This document shows positions 1 through 8,367 of a DNA stretch of 64,000 nt, piece after piece. Below the pieces are notes generated by a model that saw nothing but the letters and a program-made list of their open reading frames with translations, had not been told where the DNA came from and did no database searches. The number at the start of each line of letters is the position of its first letter. Position 1 is the first letter of the stretch. The position numbers and the translations under genes were made by a program. Source of the stretch: an uncultured Eubacteriales bacterium. GTDB taxonomy: Bacteria > Bacillota > Clostridia > Peptostreptococcales > Anaerovoracaceae. Where the stretch lies: assembly GCA_910583765.1 (NCBI GenBank), contig CAJTYS010000009.1, positions 41,176 through 105,175 on the forward strand, in the 5' to 3' direction.

Positions 1-384
1 CGCTTTCACGCTGTGGAAGCGATCACTAAGAATTTCGACGAGCAAAATTCAAGTGCCTGCTTCTATCACGGCTTTGTCTTAGGCCTGATGGTGGAGCTTT
101 CAGGCAGATACGCCCTCACTTCCAATCGTGAAAGCGGCTTCGGCCGGTATGACGTGATGCTGGAACCCCTGAAACCAGAGGATGACGCCATGATCCTGGA
201 ATTCAAAATTCATGACTCTGAAGATGAGAAAGACCTGGAAGAAACGGCTGCGGCGGCTCTTGCTCAGATCGAGGAAAAGAAATACGCCGCCATGTTGGAA
301 GCCAAAGGAATCCCAGCGCAGCGGATCCGCGAGTACGGCTTTGCTTTCAAAGGGCAGGAAGTGTTGATCGCGGGCGAGCGGTAA
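1..384 (+). CDS. AAA-ATPase-like/PD-(D/E)XK protein, 3' fragment
   Basis: The reading frame is open from the first base, so this is the C-terminal part of a longer gene cut by the window edge. The visible ~127 residues match the C-terminal third of the complete protein at 47514-49247: both have FYHGFVLGLMVELS, SNRESGFGRYDVMLEP, an I(L/M)EFK strand and a LEETA.AALAQIEEK(K/Q)YAA helix. In this family the N-terminal half is an AAA-ATPase-like domain (PF09820) and the C-terminal part a PD-(D/E)XK nuclease-like domain. The Asp of GRYD and the Glu/Lys of EFK would be the nuclease residues. The GTG at position 13 is unlikely to be the real start. Cellular role is not established for the family. Confidence 0.85.
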   Translation, partial: RFHAVEAITKNFDEQNSSACFYHGFVLGLMVELSGRYALTSNRESGFGRYDVMLEPLKPEDDAMILEFKIHDSEDEKDLEETAAAALAQIEEKKYAAMLEAKGIPAQRIREYGFAFKGQEVLIAGER

Positions 385-426
385 AGTGATTTTCTCAGCC
401 CTTTACCTGTATGGTATGGGCAGATC

Positions 427-510
427 GAACAAAGTCATCTTCGCCCATTCTCTTTCATCAGTAGACTTTGTTGATATTCCAGAAATACCGCAGACCATAT
501 TTCCTATATA
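427..510. repeat. dispersed intergenic repeat, copy 1
   Basis: This 84-bp stretch is closely similar to 51300-51385. It contains the inverted pair AACAAAGTC/GACTTTGTT and a second, degenerate hairpin (AAATACC...ATATTTCC) that is a perfect palindrome in the other copy. A terminator follows directly, as in the other copies. Confidence 0.7.
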
Positions 511-517
511 AACAAAC

Positions 518-546
518 AGACTGCCGCATCAATCATACGGCAGTCT
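518..546 (-). terminator. terminator at the end of the purine operon
   Basis: A perfect 9-bp stem AGACTGCCG/CGGCAGTCT with an 11-nt loop lies just past the stop of the cytidylate-kinase-like gene. The minus-strand side is followed by a T-rich stretch. It could also stop transcripts from the left. Confidence 0.75.
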
Positions 547-559
547 TATTAGTTTTCCC

Positions 560-1174
560 TTAACGCTCGTTTTTCAGTTCCAAATAATCCTTGATCAGCT
601 TCACCATATTGTCGATGGAAATGTACCCGCTGTCCATACACAGATTGTAGTTCACTGGGTCGCCCCATTTGCGCCCTGTGTGATAATTATAGTAATTGGC
701 CCGTGCTTTGTCCGTGTCGTTCATGATCTTTTTCACGTCTTTTTCCGGCACGCCGTATTCCTCCACGGCCCGCTTGATCTTGTCTTCCTTTTCCGCATAA
801 ACAAACACATTGGTGGCTCCTGGGATTCCCCGCAGCACATAGTCAGCGCAGCGGCCAACGATGACGCAGGACCCTTCGTCTGCGATCTTGCGAATGGTGT
901 CAAACTGGGCGAGGAAAAACCGTTCATTCAAAGACAGGCTGTCTGGACCGGAATCACCAGTGCCAAAGGCTGATGACAGGCTATAAAAAAAACCGTTTTT
1001 CGCTTTTCGCTCCGCCTCTTCCATCATCTCTCTGGAAAACCCGCTCTCGTCAGCGATCCTAGTGAGCAGCTCTTTATCATAATAGGGAACTCCCAAATCA
1101 TCTGCCAGCCGCCTGCCGATGAGTCTCCCACCGCTGCCAAATTCTCGGCTGATGGTGATTATTTGCTTTTTCAT
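560..1174 (-). CDS. cytidylate kinase-like family protein
   Basis: A 204-residue P-loop kinase-like protein of the cytidylate kinase-like family (PF13189). The N-terminus ITISREFGSGGRLIGRRLA has the shifted P-loop typical of this family (GSGG rather than GxxxxGK), followed by LGVPYYDKELL. IVGRCADYVL and the basic middle helix are further family marks. Members probably phosphorylate a nucleotide or related small molecule, but the substrate is generally unproven. It starts 34 bp after purD with a GGGAGG ribosome site and is followed by a terminator, so it is probably the last gene of the purine operon. That fits a nucleotide-related role. It is distinct from canonical Cmk. Confidence 0.85.
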   Translation of the reverse strand: MKKQIITISREFGSGGRLIGRRLADDLGVPYYDKELLTRIADESGFSREMMEEAERKAKNGFFYSLSSAFGTGDSGPDSLSLNERFFLAQFDTIRKIADEGSCVIVGRCADYVLRGIPGATNVFVYAEKEDKIKRAVEEYGVPEKDVKKIMNDTDKARANYYNYHTGRKWGDPVNYNLCMDSGYISIDNMVKLIKDYLELKNER

Positions 1175-1208
1175 AACGTTTGCCTCCCTTGATTCATTAC
1201 TGCTTCCA

Positions 1209-2501
1209 TTATATCAGATTTGCATTGATTAATCCAATGTCATTTCGATACTGCATGCCTTCAAAGGAGATCCGCTTCACATTATCAAAGGCTTTTTCTC
1301 TAGCCTGGTCATGGGTGTCACCTATGGCTGTCACCCCCAACACCCTGCCGCCGGATGTCACCACTGCGCTTCTGCAGGAATTGGCATCGCAGATATGCTC
1401 GTTGGCCGTTCCCGCATGGAAGACGATCACATCCTCATCCACCTTTTCCAAGCCGGTGATTTCTTTTCCCTTTTCATAGCTGCCCGGATAGCCGCCGGAA
1501 GCCAGCACCACGCAGACCGCTTTTTTATCGCTCCACTTGATCTCCTCGTCCGCCAGCTTGTTTTCTGTCACTGCCATAAAGATATCCAGGATATCGCTGT
1601 CCAGCCGAGCCAGCACAGACTGCGCTTCCGGATCGCCAAAGCGATTGTTGAATTCGATTACCTTCGGGCCGTCTTTGGAGATCATCAGGCCGATGAACAG
1701 CACGCCTTTGAAATCCAGACCATCTTCCTGGAAACCTTTGAGGGTCGGTTCCAAGATCTGCTTTCTGATCTGCTCCTGGAGCGCATCATCAAACACAAGG
1801 CTTGGAGAATAGGTCCCCATGCCGCCTGTGTTCGGTCCTTTGTCACCATCAAAAACACGCTTGTAATCCTGTGCGGATTCCATAGGAACAATGGTGTTTT
1901 CATCCACAAAGCAGAGCATGGAGGCTTCCACGCCTGTAAGGAATTCCTCTACCACTACTTTATCCCCCGCGCTGCCGAACACCCTGTCGCCCATCATTTC
2001 TTCGATGGCTTTCTTGGCGTCTTCTTCTGTTTCCGCAATGACCACGCCTTTTCCCGCTGCCAGGCCGTCCGCTTTCAGCACCATAGGATAGCCAAAGATC
2101 CCCACTGCGTCCAGCAGTTCCTGTTTGTCGGTGAATTCCTTGTATCCGGCTGTTGGGATGCCATGCTTTGCCAGGAAATGCTTGGTGAAGGCTTTGCTGG
2201 CCTCCAGCTGGGAGCATTTTTTATTGGGACCAAAGGCCCGAATTCCAGCTGCCTCCATTTCATCCACAATGCCCATGGCAAGAGGCACTTCTGGTCCAAT
2301 GACAGCCAGATCAATGTGATAATCCTTGGCAAAGGCGCACAAGGCTTCCACGTCCTCGGCTTTGATGTTCACGCATTCCGCGTCCAGAGCGATTCCGGCG
2401 TTTCCCGGCGCGCAGTAAATTTTATCTACTTTCGGGCTTTGGGTCAGCTTCCACACAATGGCGTGTTCTCTGCCGCCGCCACCCACTACTAATACGTTCA
2501 T
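1209..2501 (-). CDS. purD: phosphoribosylamine-glycine ligase (GAR synthetase)
   Basis: ATP-grasp ligase joining glycine to phosphoribosylamine, the second step of de novo purine synthesis. The 430-residue length is normal. The N-terminus VLVVGGGGREHAIVWKL is the PurD signature. ATP-grasp motifs follow: KADGLAAGKGVVIA, GVEASMLCFVDENTI, GPNTGGMGTYSP and the metal-binding EFNNRFGDPEAQ. The C-terminal domain has ASGGYPGSYEKG. It begins 11 bp after purH and belongs to the same minus-strand operon. No oddities seen. Confidence 0.97.
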   Translation of the reverse strand: MNVLVVGGGGREHAIVWKLTQSPKVDKIYCAPGNAGIALDAECVNIKAEDVEALCAFAKDYHIDLAVIGPEVPLAMGIVDEMEAAGIRAFGPNKKCSQLEASKAFTKHFLAKHGIPTAGYKEFTDKQELLDAVGIFGYPMVLKADGLAAGKGVVIAETEEDAKKAIEEMMGDRVFGSAGDKVVVEEFLTGVEASMLCFVDENTIVPMESAQDYKRVFDGDKGPNTGGMGTYSPSLVFDDALQEQIRKQILEPTLKGFQEDGLDFKGVLFIGLMISKDGPKVIEFNNRFGDPEAQSVLARLDSDILDIFMAVTENKLADEEIKWSDKKAVCVVLASGGYPGSYEKGKEITGLEKVDEDVIVFHAGTANEHICDANSCRSAVVTSGGRVLGVTAIGDTHDQAREKAFDNVKRISFEGMQYRNDIGLINANLI

Positions 2502-2512
2502 ATTGTTTCTCC

Positions 2513-4048
2513 TTAATGCTTGAAGTGGCGGATCCCTGTAAACACCATGGCAATGCCCAGTTCATTGGCTTTGTCAATGGATTCCTGGTCCCGCATGGAG
2601 CCGCCTGGCTGAATGATGGCTGTGATGCCGGCTTTCGCTGCCGCTGTCACGCAGTCATCGAACGGGAAGAACGCGTCAGAAGCCAGCACAGCCCCTTCCA
2701 AAGAGCTGTTGGCCTGACGAATGGCGTTTTCCACTGCCCAGATGCGGTTCACCTGTCCCGGCCCGATGCCGATAGTGGCTTGATCCTTGGCAATGACAAT
2801 GCCGTTGGACTTGATGTGCTTTACCACTTTCATAGCCAGCTTCATGTCTTCCAACTCTTTGTCGCTCGGTGCGCGGTTTGTGACCACTTTCAGCTCTGCC
2901 TCTTCAAAGAGGGTGTCATCCGTGCCCTGCACCAGCAGACCGCCGCTGACCTTCTTGATATCAATCTGCCCTTCTGGACCTTTGTTTTCAATATCTTCCA
3001 GCCGCAGCAGGCGGATGTTCTTTTTCTGGGTCAAAATGTCCAAGGCTTCCTGGGTGAAGTCAGGGGCAATGACAATCTCGATGAAGATCTTGTTGATCTC
3101 TTCCGCAGTCGCTTTGTCAATGGCTCTGTTAGCTGCCACGATGCCGCCGAAAATGGAAGTCGGATCGCAGTCATAAGCTTTTTTGTAAGCCGCGTAAATA
3201 TCCGCTCCAGTGCCCACGCCGCACGGATTGGCATGCTTCACCGCCACCACGGTCGGCTCTGTGAATTCCTTTAAAGTAGCCAGAGCGCCGTTGGTGTCAT
3301 TGATGTTATTGAAGGAAAGCTCCTTGCCATGAAGCTGCTCTGCCTTTACCAAGCTGCCTGCGGCGGGCTGAATCTCTTTATAATAAGAAGCTTTCTGATG
3401 CGGGTTTTCTCCGTAGCGCAGCTCCTGAACCTTTTCAAAGGTCAGAGTCAGGTTGTCCGGCAATTCGCCGCCGATTTGTTTCCGCAGATAATCAGAGATC
3501 ATCGCGTCATAAGCCGCTGTGTGCTGAAAAACTTTCAGAGCCAGGCGGTATTTGGTGTCATAGGAAACTTCTTTCTTTTCTTTCAGCTCCTGGATCACAG
3601 CCTCATAGTCAGCTGGATCGCAAACAACTACCACATCTTTGTGGTTCTTGGCCGCGGAGCGGAGCATGGTCGGCCCACCGATGTCGATGTTTTCAATGGC
3701 ATCCGCCAGCGTCACGTCTGGTTTCAAAATGGTTTCTTTGAACGGGTACAGATTGATGGCCACAATGTCGATGGTCTCGATCTTCAGCTCCTCTAACTGT
3801 TTCATGTGCTCTGGCTTGTCCCGCATGGCCAGGATCCCGCCGTGGACCGCTGGATGCAGGGTCTTCACTCTGCCGTCCAAACATTCTGGAAACCCTGTCA
3901 CATCGGAGATACCCACTACTTCCACGCCGCTGTCGGCCAGCTTTTTGTGGGTTCCGCCTGTGGAAATGATGGTCACTCCCAGTTTTTCTAACTCCTGTGC
4001 GAATTCTACGACTCCGCTTTTATCTGAAACGCTTATTAATGCTCTCAT
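2513..4048 (-). CDS. purH: AICAR formyltransferase/IMP cyclohydrolase
   Basis: Bifunctional enzyme of the last two steps to IMP. The N-terminal MGS-like IMP cyclohydrolase domain starts MRALISVSDKSGVVEFA, with GGTHKKLADSGVEV and GRVKTLHPAVHGGIL. The C-terminal transformylase domain has RYGENPHQKA, HANPCGVG, SIFGGIVAANRAID, GIGPGQVNRIWA and SDAFFPFDDCV. The start at 4048 is preferred over the in-frame upstream ATG at 4081. It gives a normal 511-residue protein, has a GGAAAGGA ribosome site, and begins 2 bases after the purF stop, while the longer form would overlap purF. This suggests translational coupling with purF. Confidence 0.96.
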   Translation of the reverse strand: MRALISVSDKSGVVEFAQELEKLGVTIISTGGTHKKLADSGVEVVGISDVTGFPECLDGRVKTLHPAVHGGILAMRDKPEHMKQLEELKIETIDIVAINLYPFKETILKPDVTLADAIENIDIGGPTMLRSAAKNHKDVVVVCDPADYEAVIQELKEKKEVSYDTKYRLALKVFQHTAAYDAMISDYLRKQIGGELPDNLTLTFEKVQELRYGENPHQKASYYKEIQPAAGSLVKAEQLHGKELSFNNINDTNGALATLKEFTEPTVVAVKHANPCGVGTGADIYAAYKKAYDCDPTSIFGGIVAANRAIDKATAEEINKIFIEIVIAPDFTQEALDILTQKKNIRLLRLEDIENKGPEGQIDIKKVSGGLLVQGTDDTLFEEAELKVVTNRAPSDKELEDMKLAMKVVKHIKSNGIVIAKDQATIGIGPGQVNRIWAVENAIRQANSSLEGAVLASDAFFPFDDCVTAAAKAGITAIIQPGGSMRDQESIDKANELGIAMVFTGIRHFKH

Positions 4049-4050
4049 GT

Positions 4051-5469
4051 TTATTCCTTTCCATCCCAACAATACGTACAAAGATTACATTTATCAACGC
4101 CAATGGCCTCCACAGTGTTCTCCAGATCCTGAAACTTCAAACTGTCGAATCGCAGCTGCTTGCGGATCTCTTCCACCATGGCTGCGTGCTGCTCTGTCTT
4201 GCTGTCTGCGTATTTCGCTAAAATTTCTGGTGGGATCTCATCGCCTTCGATCTTCTCTAGCTTTTTGATGGTCCGCCTGGTGATCAGTTCCATGTCTGTG
4301 ACAGAACGGGAGAAATTGAGGAACTTGCAGCCGTACATGATCGGCGGGCAGGCTGACCGCACATGGATCTCCTTGGCCCCGTTTTCGATCAAATAAGAAA
4401 CCGTCTCTGACAGCTGGGTTCCCCGCACAATGGAGTCATCCACCAGCACGAATTTTTTGTCCTTGATGATCTGGAACACCGGCACCAGCTTCATCTTAGC
4501 GATCTGCTGCCTTGCTTTTTGGTTCTGGGGCATGAAGCTCCTTGGCCAGGTCGGTGTGTATTTGATCAGAGGCCTGGCGTAAGGCACTCTGGACTGGTTG
4601 GCATATCCCAGGGCATGAGCCACGCCGCTGTCAGGGACGCCGGCCACATAATCCACATCCATGTCTCCGTCCATCTGGGCCAGCAGTTCTCCATTGCGGT
4701 TGCGCATCATTTCCACGTTCCGTCCTTCGTAAATGGAGGTGGTGTAGCCAAAGTAAGTCCACAGGAACGCGCAAATGCTCATTCCTTCCTGGGGTTCGCT
4801 CACTGTCTGTTCTTTCTCTGGCGTCAGGAAGGCAATTTCCGCTGGACCCAGCTCCCGTTTGTATTTGTAGCCAATATTGATAAAGGCAAAGGATTCGGAC
4901 GCGGCACAGAATGCGCCTTTTTTCTCTCCAATGATCAGCGGCGTTCTGCCGTATTTATCTCTGGCCGCATAGAGACCGCCTTTTGTCAAGATCAGCATGG
5001 TGACAGAGCCATCGATCTTGGCCTGGGCCCTGCGAATGCCGTCCACAATGTCCGTGCCCGTGGACACCAGGGCCGCCACCAGCTCCGTGTTGTTGATCTT
5101 TCCGCCGCTCATGGACATGAACTGGGTAGGGCGGTCTTTGAGAAGTTCTTTGACAATGGCTTCTTTATTATTGATCCTGCCCACTGTGGTGATGGCGTAA
5201 TCCCCCTGCCTGCTGAAAACAGTCAAAGGCTGCGGATCTCCATCGCTAATAGCTCCAATGCCCATGTTTCCTTTCATTCCTTCGATGTCGCTCTCAAACT
5301 TGCTCCTGAAAGGCGAGTTTTCGATATTATGGATGGAACGGTTGAACCCGTCCTCCTGCAGGACGCACATGCCGCCCCGTTTCGTCCCCAGATGAGAATG
5401 ATAATCCGTTCCAAAAAACAGATCCATCACGCAATCCTGACTGGACGCGAACCCAATGACTCCTCCCAT
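4051..5469 (-). CDS. purF: amidophosphoribosyltransferase-like protein lacking the N-terminal Cys
   Basis: First committed enzyme of purine synthesis by position and by the phosphoribosyltransferase domain: VLVDDSIVRGTQLSETVSYL is the PRPP-binding motif and VRSACPPIMYGC follows it. The C-terminus has the CNLCTYCW cluster. The N-terminal glutaminase-like domain aligns with normal PurF (YHSHLGTKRGGM, ARDKYGRTPLIIG, CAASESFAF). However, the start reads MGGVIGFASSQDC, where the usual processed N-terminal CGVFG carries the catalytic cysteine. The Cys is replaced by Gly and no propeptide precedes it. It may use free ammonia, or another residue or protein may supply the nitrogen. The stop of purN and the start codon are adjacent (TAAATG). 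Confidence 0.92.
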   Translation of the reverse strand: MGGVIGFASSQDCVMDLFFGTDYHSHLGTKRGGMCVLQEDGFNRSIHNIENSPFRSKFESDIEGMKGNMGIGAISDGDPQPLTVFSRQGDYAITTVGRINNKEAIVKELLKDRPTQFMSMSGGKINNTELVAALVSTGTDIVDGIRRAQAKIDGSVTMLILTKGGLYAARDKYGRTPLIIGEKKGAFCAASESFAFINIGYKYKRELGPAEIAFLTPEKEQTVSEPQEGMSICAFLWTYFGYTTSIYEGRNVEMMRNRNGELLAQMDGDMDVDYVAGVPDSGVAHALGYANQSRVPYARPLIKYTPTWPRSFMPQNQKARQQIAKMKLVPVFQIIKDKKFVLVDDSIVRGTQLSETVSYLIENGAKEIHVRSACPPIMYGCKFLNFSRSVTDMELITRRTIKKLEKIEGDEIPPEILAKYADSKTEQHAAMVEEIRKQLRFDSLKFQDLENTVEAIGVDKCNLCTYCWDGKE

Positions 5470-6048
5470 TTATAGACCTCCTTTTTCTGGCAGCTGGGCC
5501 ATGACTTTTTTGATTCCTTCTGATAATATAACGTGTTCTGTTTCTAGTACCCTGGCTGCCAGGGTGTCTGCCGTGTCGTCCGGCTCCACTGGAACCTGGC
5601 GCTGCAGGATGATCTCACCTGTGTCCACTCCCTCGTCCACGAAATGCACGGTAGCGCCGGAAACCGTTTCACCGCCGTCCAGCACAGCCTGATGTACCCG
5701 CTTTCCATAAAAGCCTTTTCCGCAGTATTTTGGGATCAGAGATGGATGGATATTGAGGATCCGCCGCCGGTAAGCCCCGATCACTTCCGGCTCCAGCACT
5801 TTCATGTACCCTGCCAGCACGATCAAGTCCGTGTTTTCAGCTGCCAGCTGTTCCAGCAGCTGTTTCGTGTCCTTTGCCACTTTGCCTTTGATCCCTGCCT
5901 TGGCAGCCCGTTCCAAGGAAAAAACGCCTTCTCTGCTGGAAATGACCTGAACGATCCTCGCTCCGCTCAGCTCCCCGCTCTCTATGTTGTCGATGATTGC
6001 CTGTAAATTGGTGCCGCCGCCGGAAACCAAAACGGAAATATTTACCAT
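5470..6048 (-). CDS. purN: phosphoribosylglycinamide formyltransferase
   Basis: 10-formyl-THF-dependent GAR transformylase of 192 residues, close to the usual length. The N-terminus ISVLVSGGGTNLQAIID binds the phosphoribosyl substrate. The catalytic Asn-His-Asp set lies in ILNIHPSLIPKYCGKGFYG and SGATVHFVDEGVDTGEII. It starts immediately after the purM stop (TAAATG) and ends immediately before purF, so the three are translationally linked. Confidence 0.96.
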   Translation of the reverse strand: MVNISVLVSGGGTNLQAIIDNIESGELSGARIVQVISSREGVFSLERAAKAGIKGKVAKDTKQLLEQLAAENTDLIVLAGYMKVLEPEVIGAYRRRILNIHPSLIPKYCGKGFYGKRVHQAVLDGGETVSGATVHFVDEGVDTGEIILQRQVPVEPDDTADTLAARVLETEHVILSEGIKKVMAQLPEKGGL

Positions 6049-7098
6049 TTATTTGTCCTCCAAAATTACTTTGTCACTGTCTGTCTTCACTACTTGTCCG
6101 ATGATGTCCGCTGTTTCTCCGGCTTCCCGCAGGGCTTTCACTACCTGGTCCGCGTCTTTGGCGTCCACCATCATCATCATGCCCACGCCCATGTTGAAGG
6201 TGGAGAACATCTCGATCTTGTCAATGTTGCCGCACTTCTTGATATATGGGAAAATCGGCGGCACTTTCCAGGTGCCGATCTTGATCTTCGCTGTCAAACC
6301 TTCTGGCAGGATCCGAGGCACGTTTTCAAAGAACCCGCCCCCTGTGATGTGGACAATGCCCTTTACATCAAATTTTGGCAGCACTGCGCTGCAGGCGGCC
6401 GCGTAAATTTTCGTCGGTGTCAGCAGAGCTTCGCCCAGGGTGGTTCCCAGCTCTTCCACATGATCCTTCACATCCATGTTCATTTTGTCGAAGAAGACTT
6501 TCCGCACCAGGGAATAGCCGTTGCTGTGGATTCCGCTGGAAGCGATGCCGATGATCACGTTGCCTTCTGCCACTTTGTCGCCAGTGATGATTTTTTCCTT
6601 GTCCACCATGCCCACGGAAAAGCCAGCCATGTCATACTCACCTTCGCTGTAAAAGTCGGGCATTTCTGCGGTTTCTCCTCCTACCAGGGCGCTTCCCGCC
6701 TGACGGCAGCCTTCAGCGATGCCTTTGACAATGTCCGCGATCTTTTCTGCCTTTACCTTCCCTGTCGCAATGTAGTCCAGGAAAAACAGAGGCCTCGCGC
6801 CTTGGCACAGCACATCGTTGACGCACATGGCAACGCAGTCGATTCCCACGGTGTCATGCTTGTCCATGAGAAAGGCGATCTTCAGTTTGGTGCCTACGCC
6901 GTCTGTGCCGGAAACCAGCACTGGCTGACTCATAGAAGCCACATCGATCTGAAACAGGCTGCCAAAGCTGCCCAGTCCGGTGAGGACGTTTTCATTGAAC
7001 GTGCGCTTTACGTGATCCTTCATGAGAGTCACGGCCCGCTCCCCTTCTTTGGTATCCACTCCTGCGTCTTTATAGGTCAGTTTTTTCATATCTTCCAT
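6049..7098 (-). CDS. purM: phosphoribosylformylglycinamidine cyclo-ligase (AIR synthetase)
   Basis: ATP-dependent ring closure of FGAM to AIR. The 349-residue protein has LTYKDAGVDTKEGERAV at the N-terminus, the VSGTDGVGTKLKIA nucleotide motif, VNDVLCQGARPLFFLDY, ALVGGETAEMPDFY, ASSGIHSNGYSLVRK and the C-terminal HITGGGFFENVPRILP. The first ATG is chosen because GAGG lies 7 bases upstream. It starts 17 bp after purC. Confidence 0.97.
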   Translation of the reverse strand: MEDMKKLTYKDAGVDTKEGERAVTLMKDHVKRTFNENVLTGLGSFGSLFQIDVASMSQPVLVSGTDGVGTKLKIAFLMDKHDTVGIDCVAMCVNDVLCQGARPLFFLDYIATGKVKAEKIADIVKGIAEGCRQAGSALVGGETAEMPDFYSEGEYDMAGFSVGMVDKEKIITGDKVAEGNVIIGIASSGIHSNGYSLVRKVFFDKMNMDVKDHVEELGTTLGEALLTPTKIYAAACSAVLPKFDVKGIVHITGGGFFENVPRILPEGLTAKIKIGTWKVPPIFPYIKKCGNIDKIEMFSTFNMGVGMMMMVDAKDADQVVKALREAGETADIIGQVVKTDSDKVILEDK

Positions 7099-7115
7099 GA
7101 TTGATCCTCTCTGGT

Positions 7116-7820
7116 CTATTTCTGCACCCGCTTCAAAACTTCCTGGTATGTTTCTTCCACATTGCCCAGGTCCCTTCTGAACCGGTCTTTATCCATCTTT
7201 TCATTTGTTTTCACGTCCCACAGCCTGCAGGTATCTGGTGAAATTTCGTCCGCCAGGATCACTTCTCCGTCAAAGAGGCCGAATTCGATCTTAAAGTCGA
7301 TCAGCTTGAGGCCCTTGTCCAGGAAGAATTCTTTCAGGGTTTCGTTGACGATACTTGCGTATTTTTTAATGGTTTCGATCTGTTCCGCTGTGGCTAATTT
7401 TAGGGCCAAGGCATGGGATTCGCACATGAGCGGGTCGCCCAAATCATCGTTTTTATAGGAAAATTCAAAGGTCGGCTGGTCGAAAACAATCCCTTCTTCC
7501 ACCCCGTATCTCTTGGCGAAGGAACCTGCGGAAACGTTTCTCATGATCACTTCCAGGGGCAGGATCTTCACGGCTTTTACCACGGTTTCTCTCTGGCTCA
7601 GCTGCTCCACAAAGTGAGTGGGAACGCCTTTTTGCTCCAGCAGCTGGAAGATGATGTTGCTCATCACATTGTTGACAGCGCCTTTTCCCGCGATCTGGCC
7701 TTTCTTTTCGCCGTTGAAGGCAGTGGCGTCGTCTTTGTAGTCTACGATCAACAGTTTTGGGTCGTCTGTTTTAAAGACTTTCTTTGCTTTTCCTTCATAA
7801 AGCTGTTCTAATTTTTCCAT
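7116..7820 (-). CDS. purC: SAICAR synthase
   Basis: Joins aspartate to CAIR with ATP. The 234-residue single-domain bacterial form has QLYEGKAKKVFKTDDP at the N-terminus, DYKDDATAFNG, EVIMRNVSAGSFAKRYG and DEISPDTCRLWD. It lies 15 bp downstream of purE with a GGAGGGA ribosome site. No oddities seen. Confidence 0.97.
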   Translation of the reverse strand: MEKLEQLYEGKAKKVFKTDDPKLLIVDYKDDATAFNGEKKGQIAGKGAVNNVMSNIIFQLLEQKGVPTHFVEQLSQRETVVKAVKILPLEVIMRNVSAGSFAKRYGVEEGIVFDQPTFEFSYKNDDLGDPLMCESHALALKLATAEQIETIKKYASIVNETLKEFFLDKGLKLIDFKIEFGLFDGEVILADEISPDTCRLWDVKTNEKMDKDRFRRDLGNVEETYQEVLKRVQK

Positions 7821-7835
7821 GGGTGTGTCCCTCCT

Positions 7836-8348
7836 TTATTTATCTGAAATAATAACTTTCTGCTCCGGCGTCATGTGGAATTCTTCATCCAGCTTGATGA
7901 TGTCCTCTTCCATTTTCTTTTTGTAATCTTTAATGGCCTGTCTCAATTCCGGATATTTTGTGCTGAGGATTTGAATAGCCAGCAGTCCGGCGTTTTCCGC
8001 GCCGTCCACTGCCACGGTTGCCACTGGCACGCCTTTTGGCATCTGTACCACGGAGAGCAGAGAGTCCAGTCCGTCCAAGGTGCTGGATTTCATTGGAATT
8101 CCAATGACTGGAAGGGGCGTAGTGGCTGCCAGAACCCCTGCCAGATGCGCTGCTTTTCCTGCTGCGGCGATGATCACTTCAAAGCCCTTTTCCTCTGCGG
8201 TGGAGGCGAATTCCTCCGCCACTCTCGGAGTCCTGTGGGCGCTGATGATCCTTGTTTCAAATTCCACTTTAAAGTGTCTTAAAATGTCTTCTGCTTTTTC
8301 TACTACCGGATAGTCCGATTTGCTTCCCATAATGATGGCGACTTTCAT
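7836..8348 (-). CDS. purE: 5-(carboxyamino)imidazole ribonucleotide mutase / AIR carboxylase
   Basis: The 170-residue protein has the PurE fold signature IIMGSKSDYPVVEKA, IISAHRTPRVAEEFA, AAAGKAAHLAGVLAATTPLP and LLSVVQMPKGVPVATVA. It carboxylates AIR or rearranges N5-CAIR to CAIR. No purK is present in the operon, so CO2 may be used directly, or purK lies elsewhere. The sequence resembles class I PurE more than the treponemal/vertebrate class. The gene starts 19 bp after purL. Confidence 0.95.
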   Translation of the reverse strand: MKVAIIMGSKSDYPVVEKAEDILRHFKVEFETRIISAHRTPRVAEEFASTAEEKGFEVIIAAAGKAAHLAGVLAATTPLPVIGIPMKSSTLDGLDSLLSVVQMPKGVPVATVAVDGAENAGLLAIQILSTKYPELRQAIKDYKKKMEEDIIKLDEEFHMTPEQKVIISDK

Positions 8349-8367
8349 GTTTCGTTACCTCCTGGAT

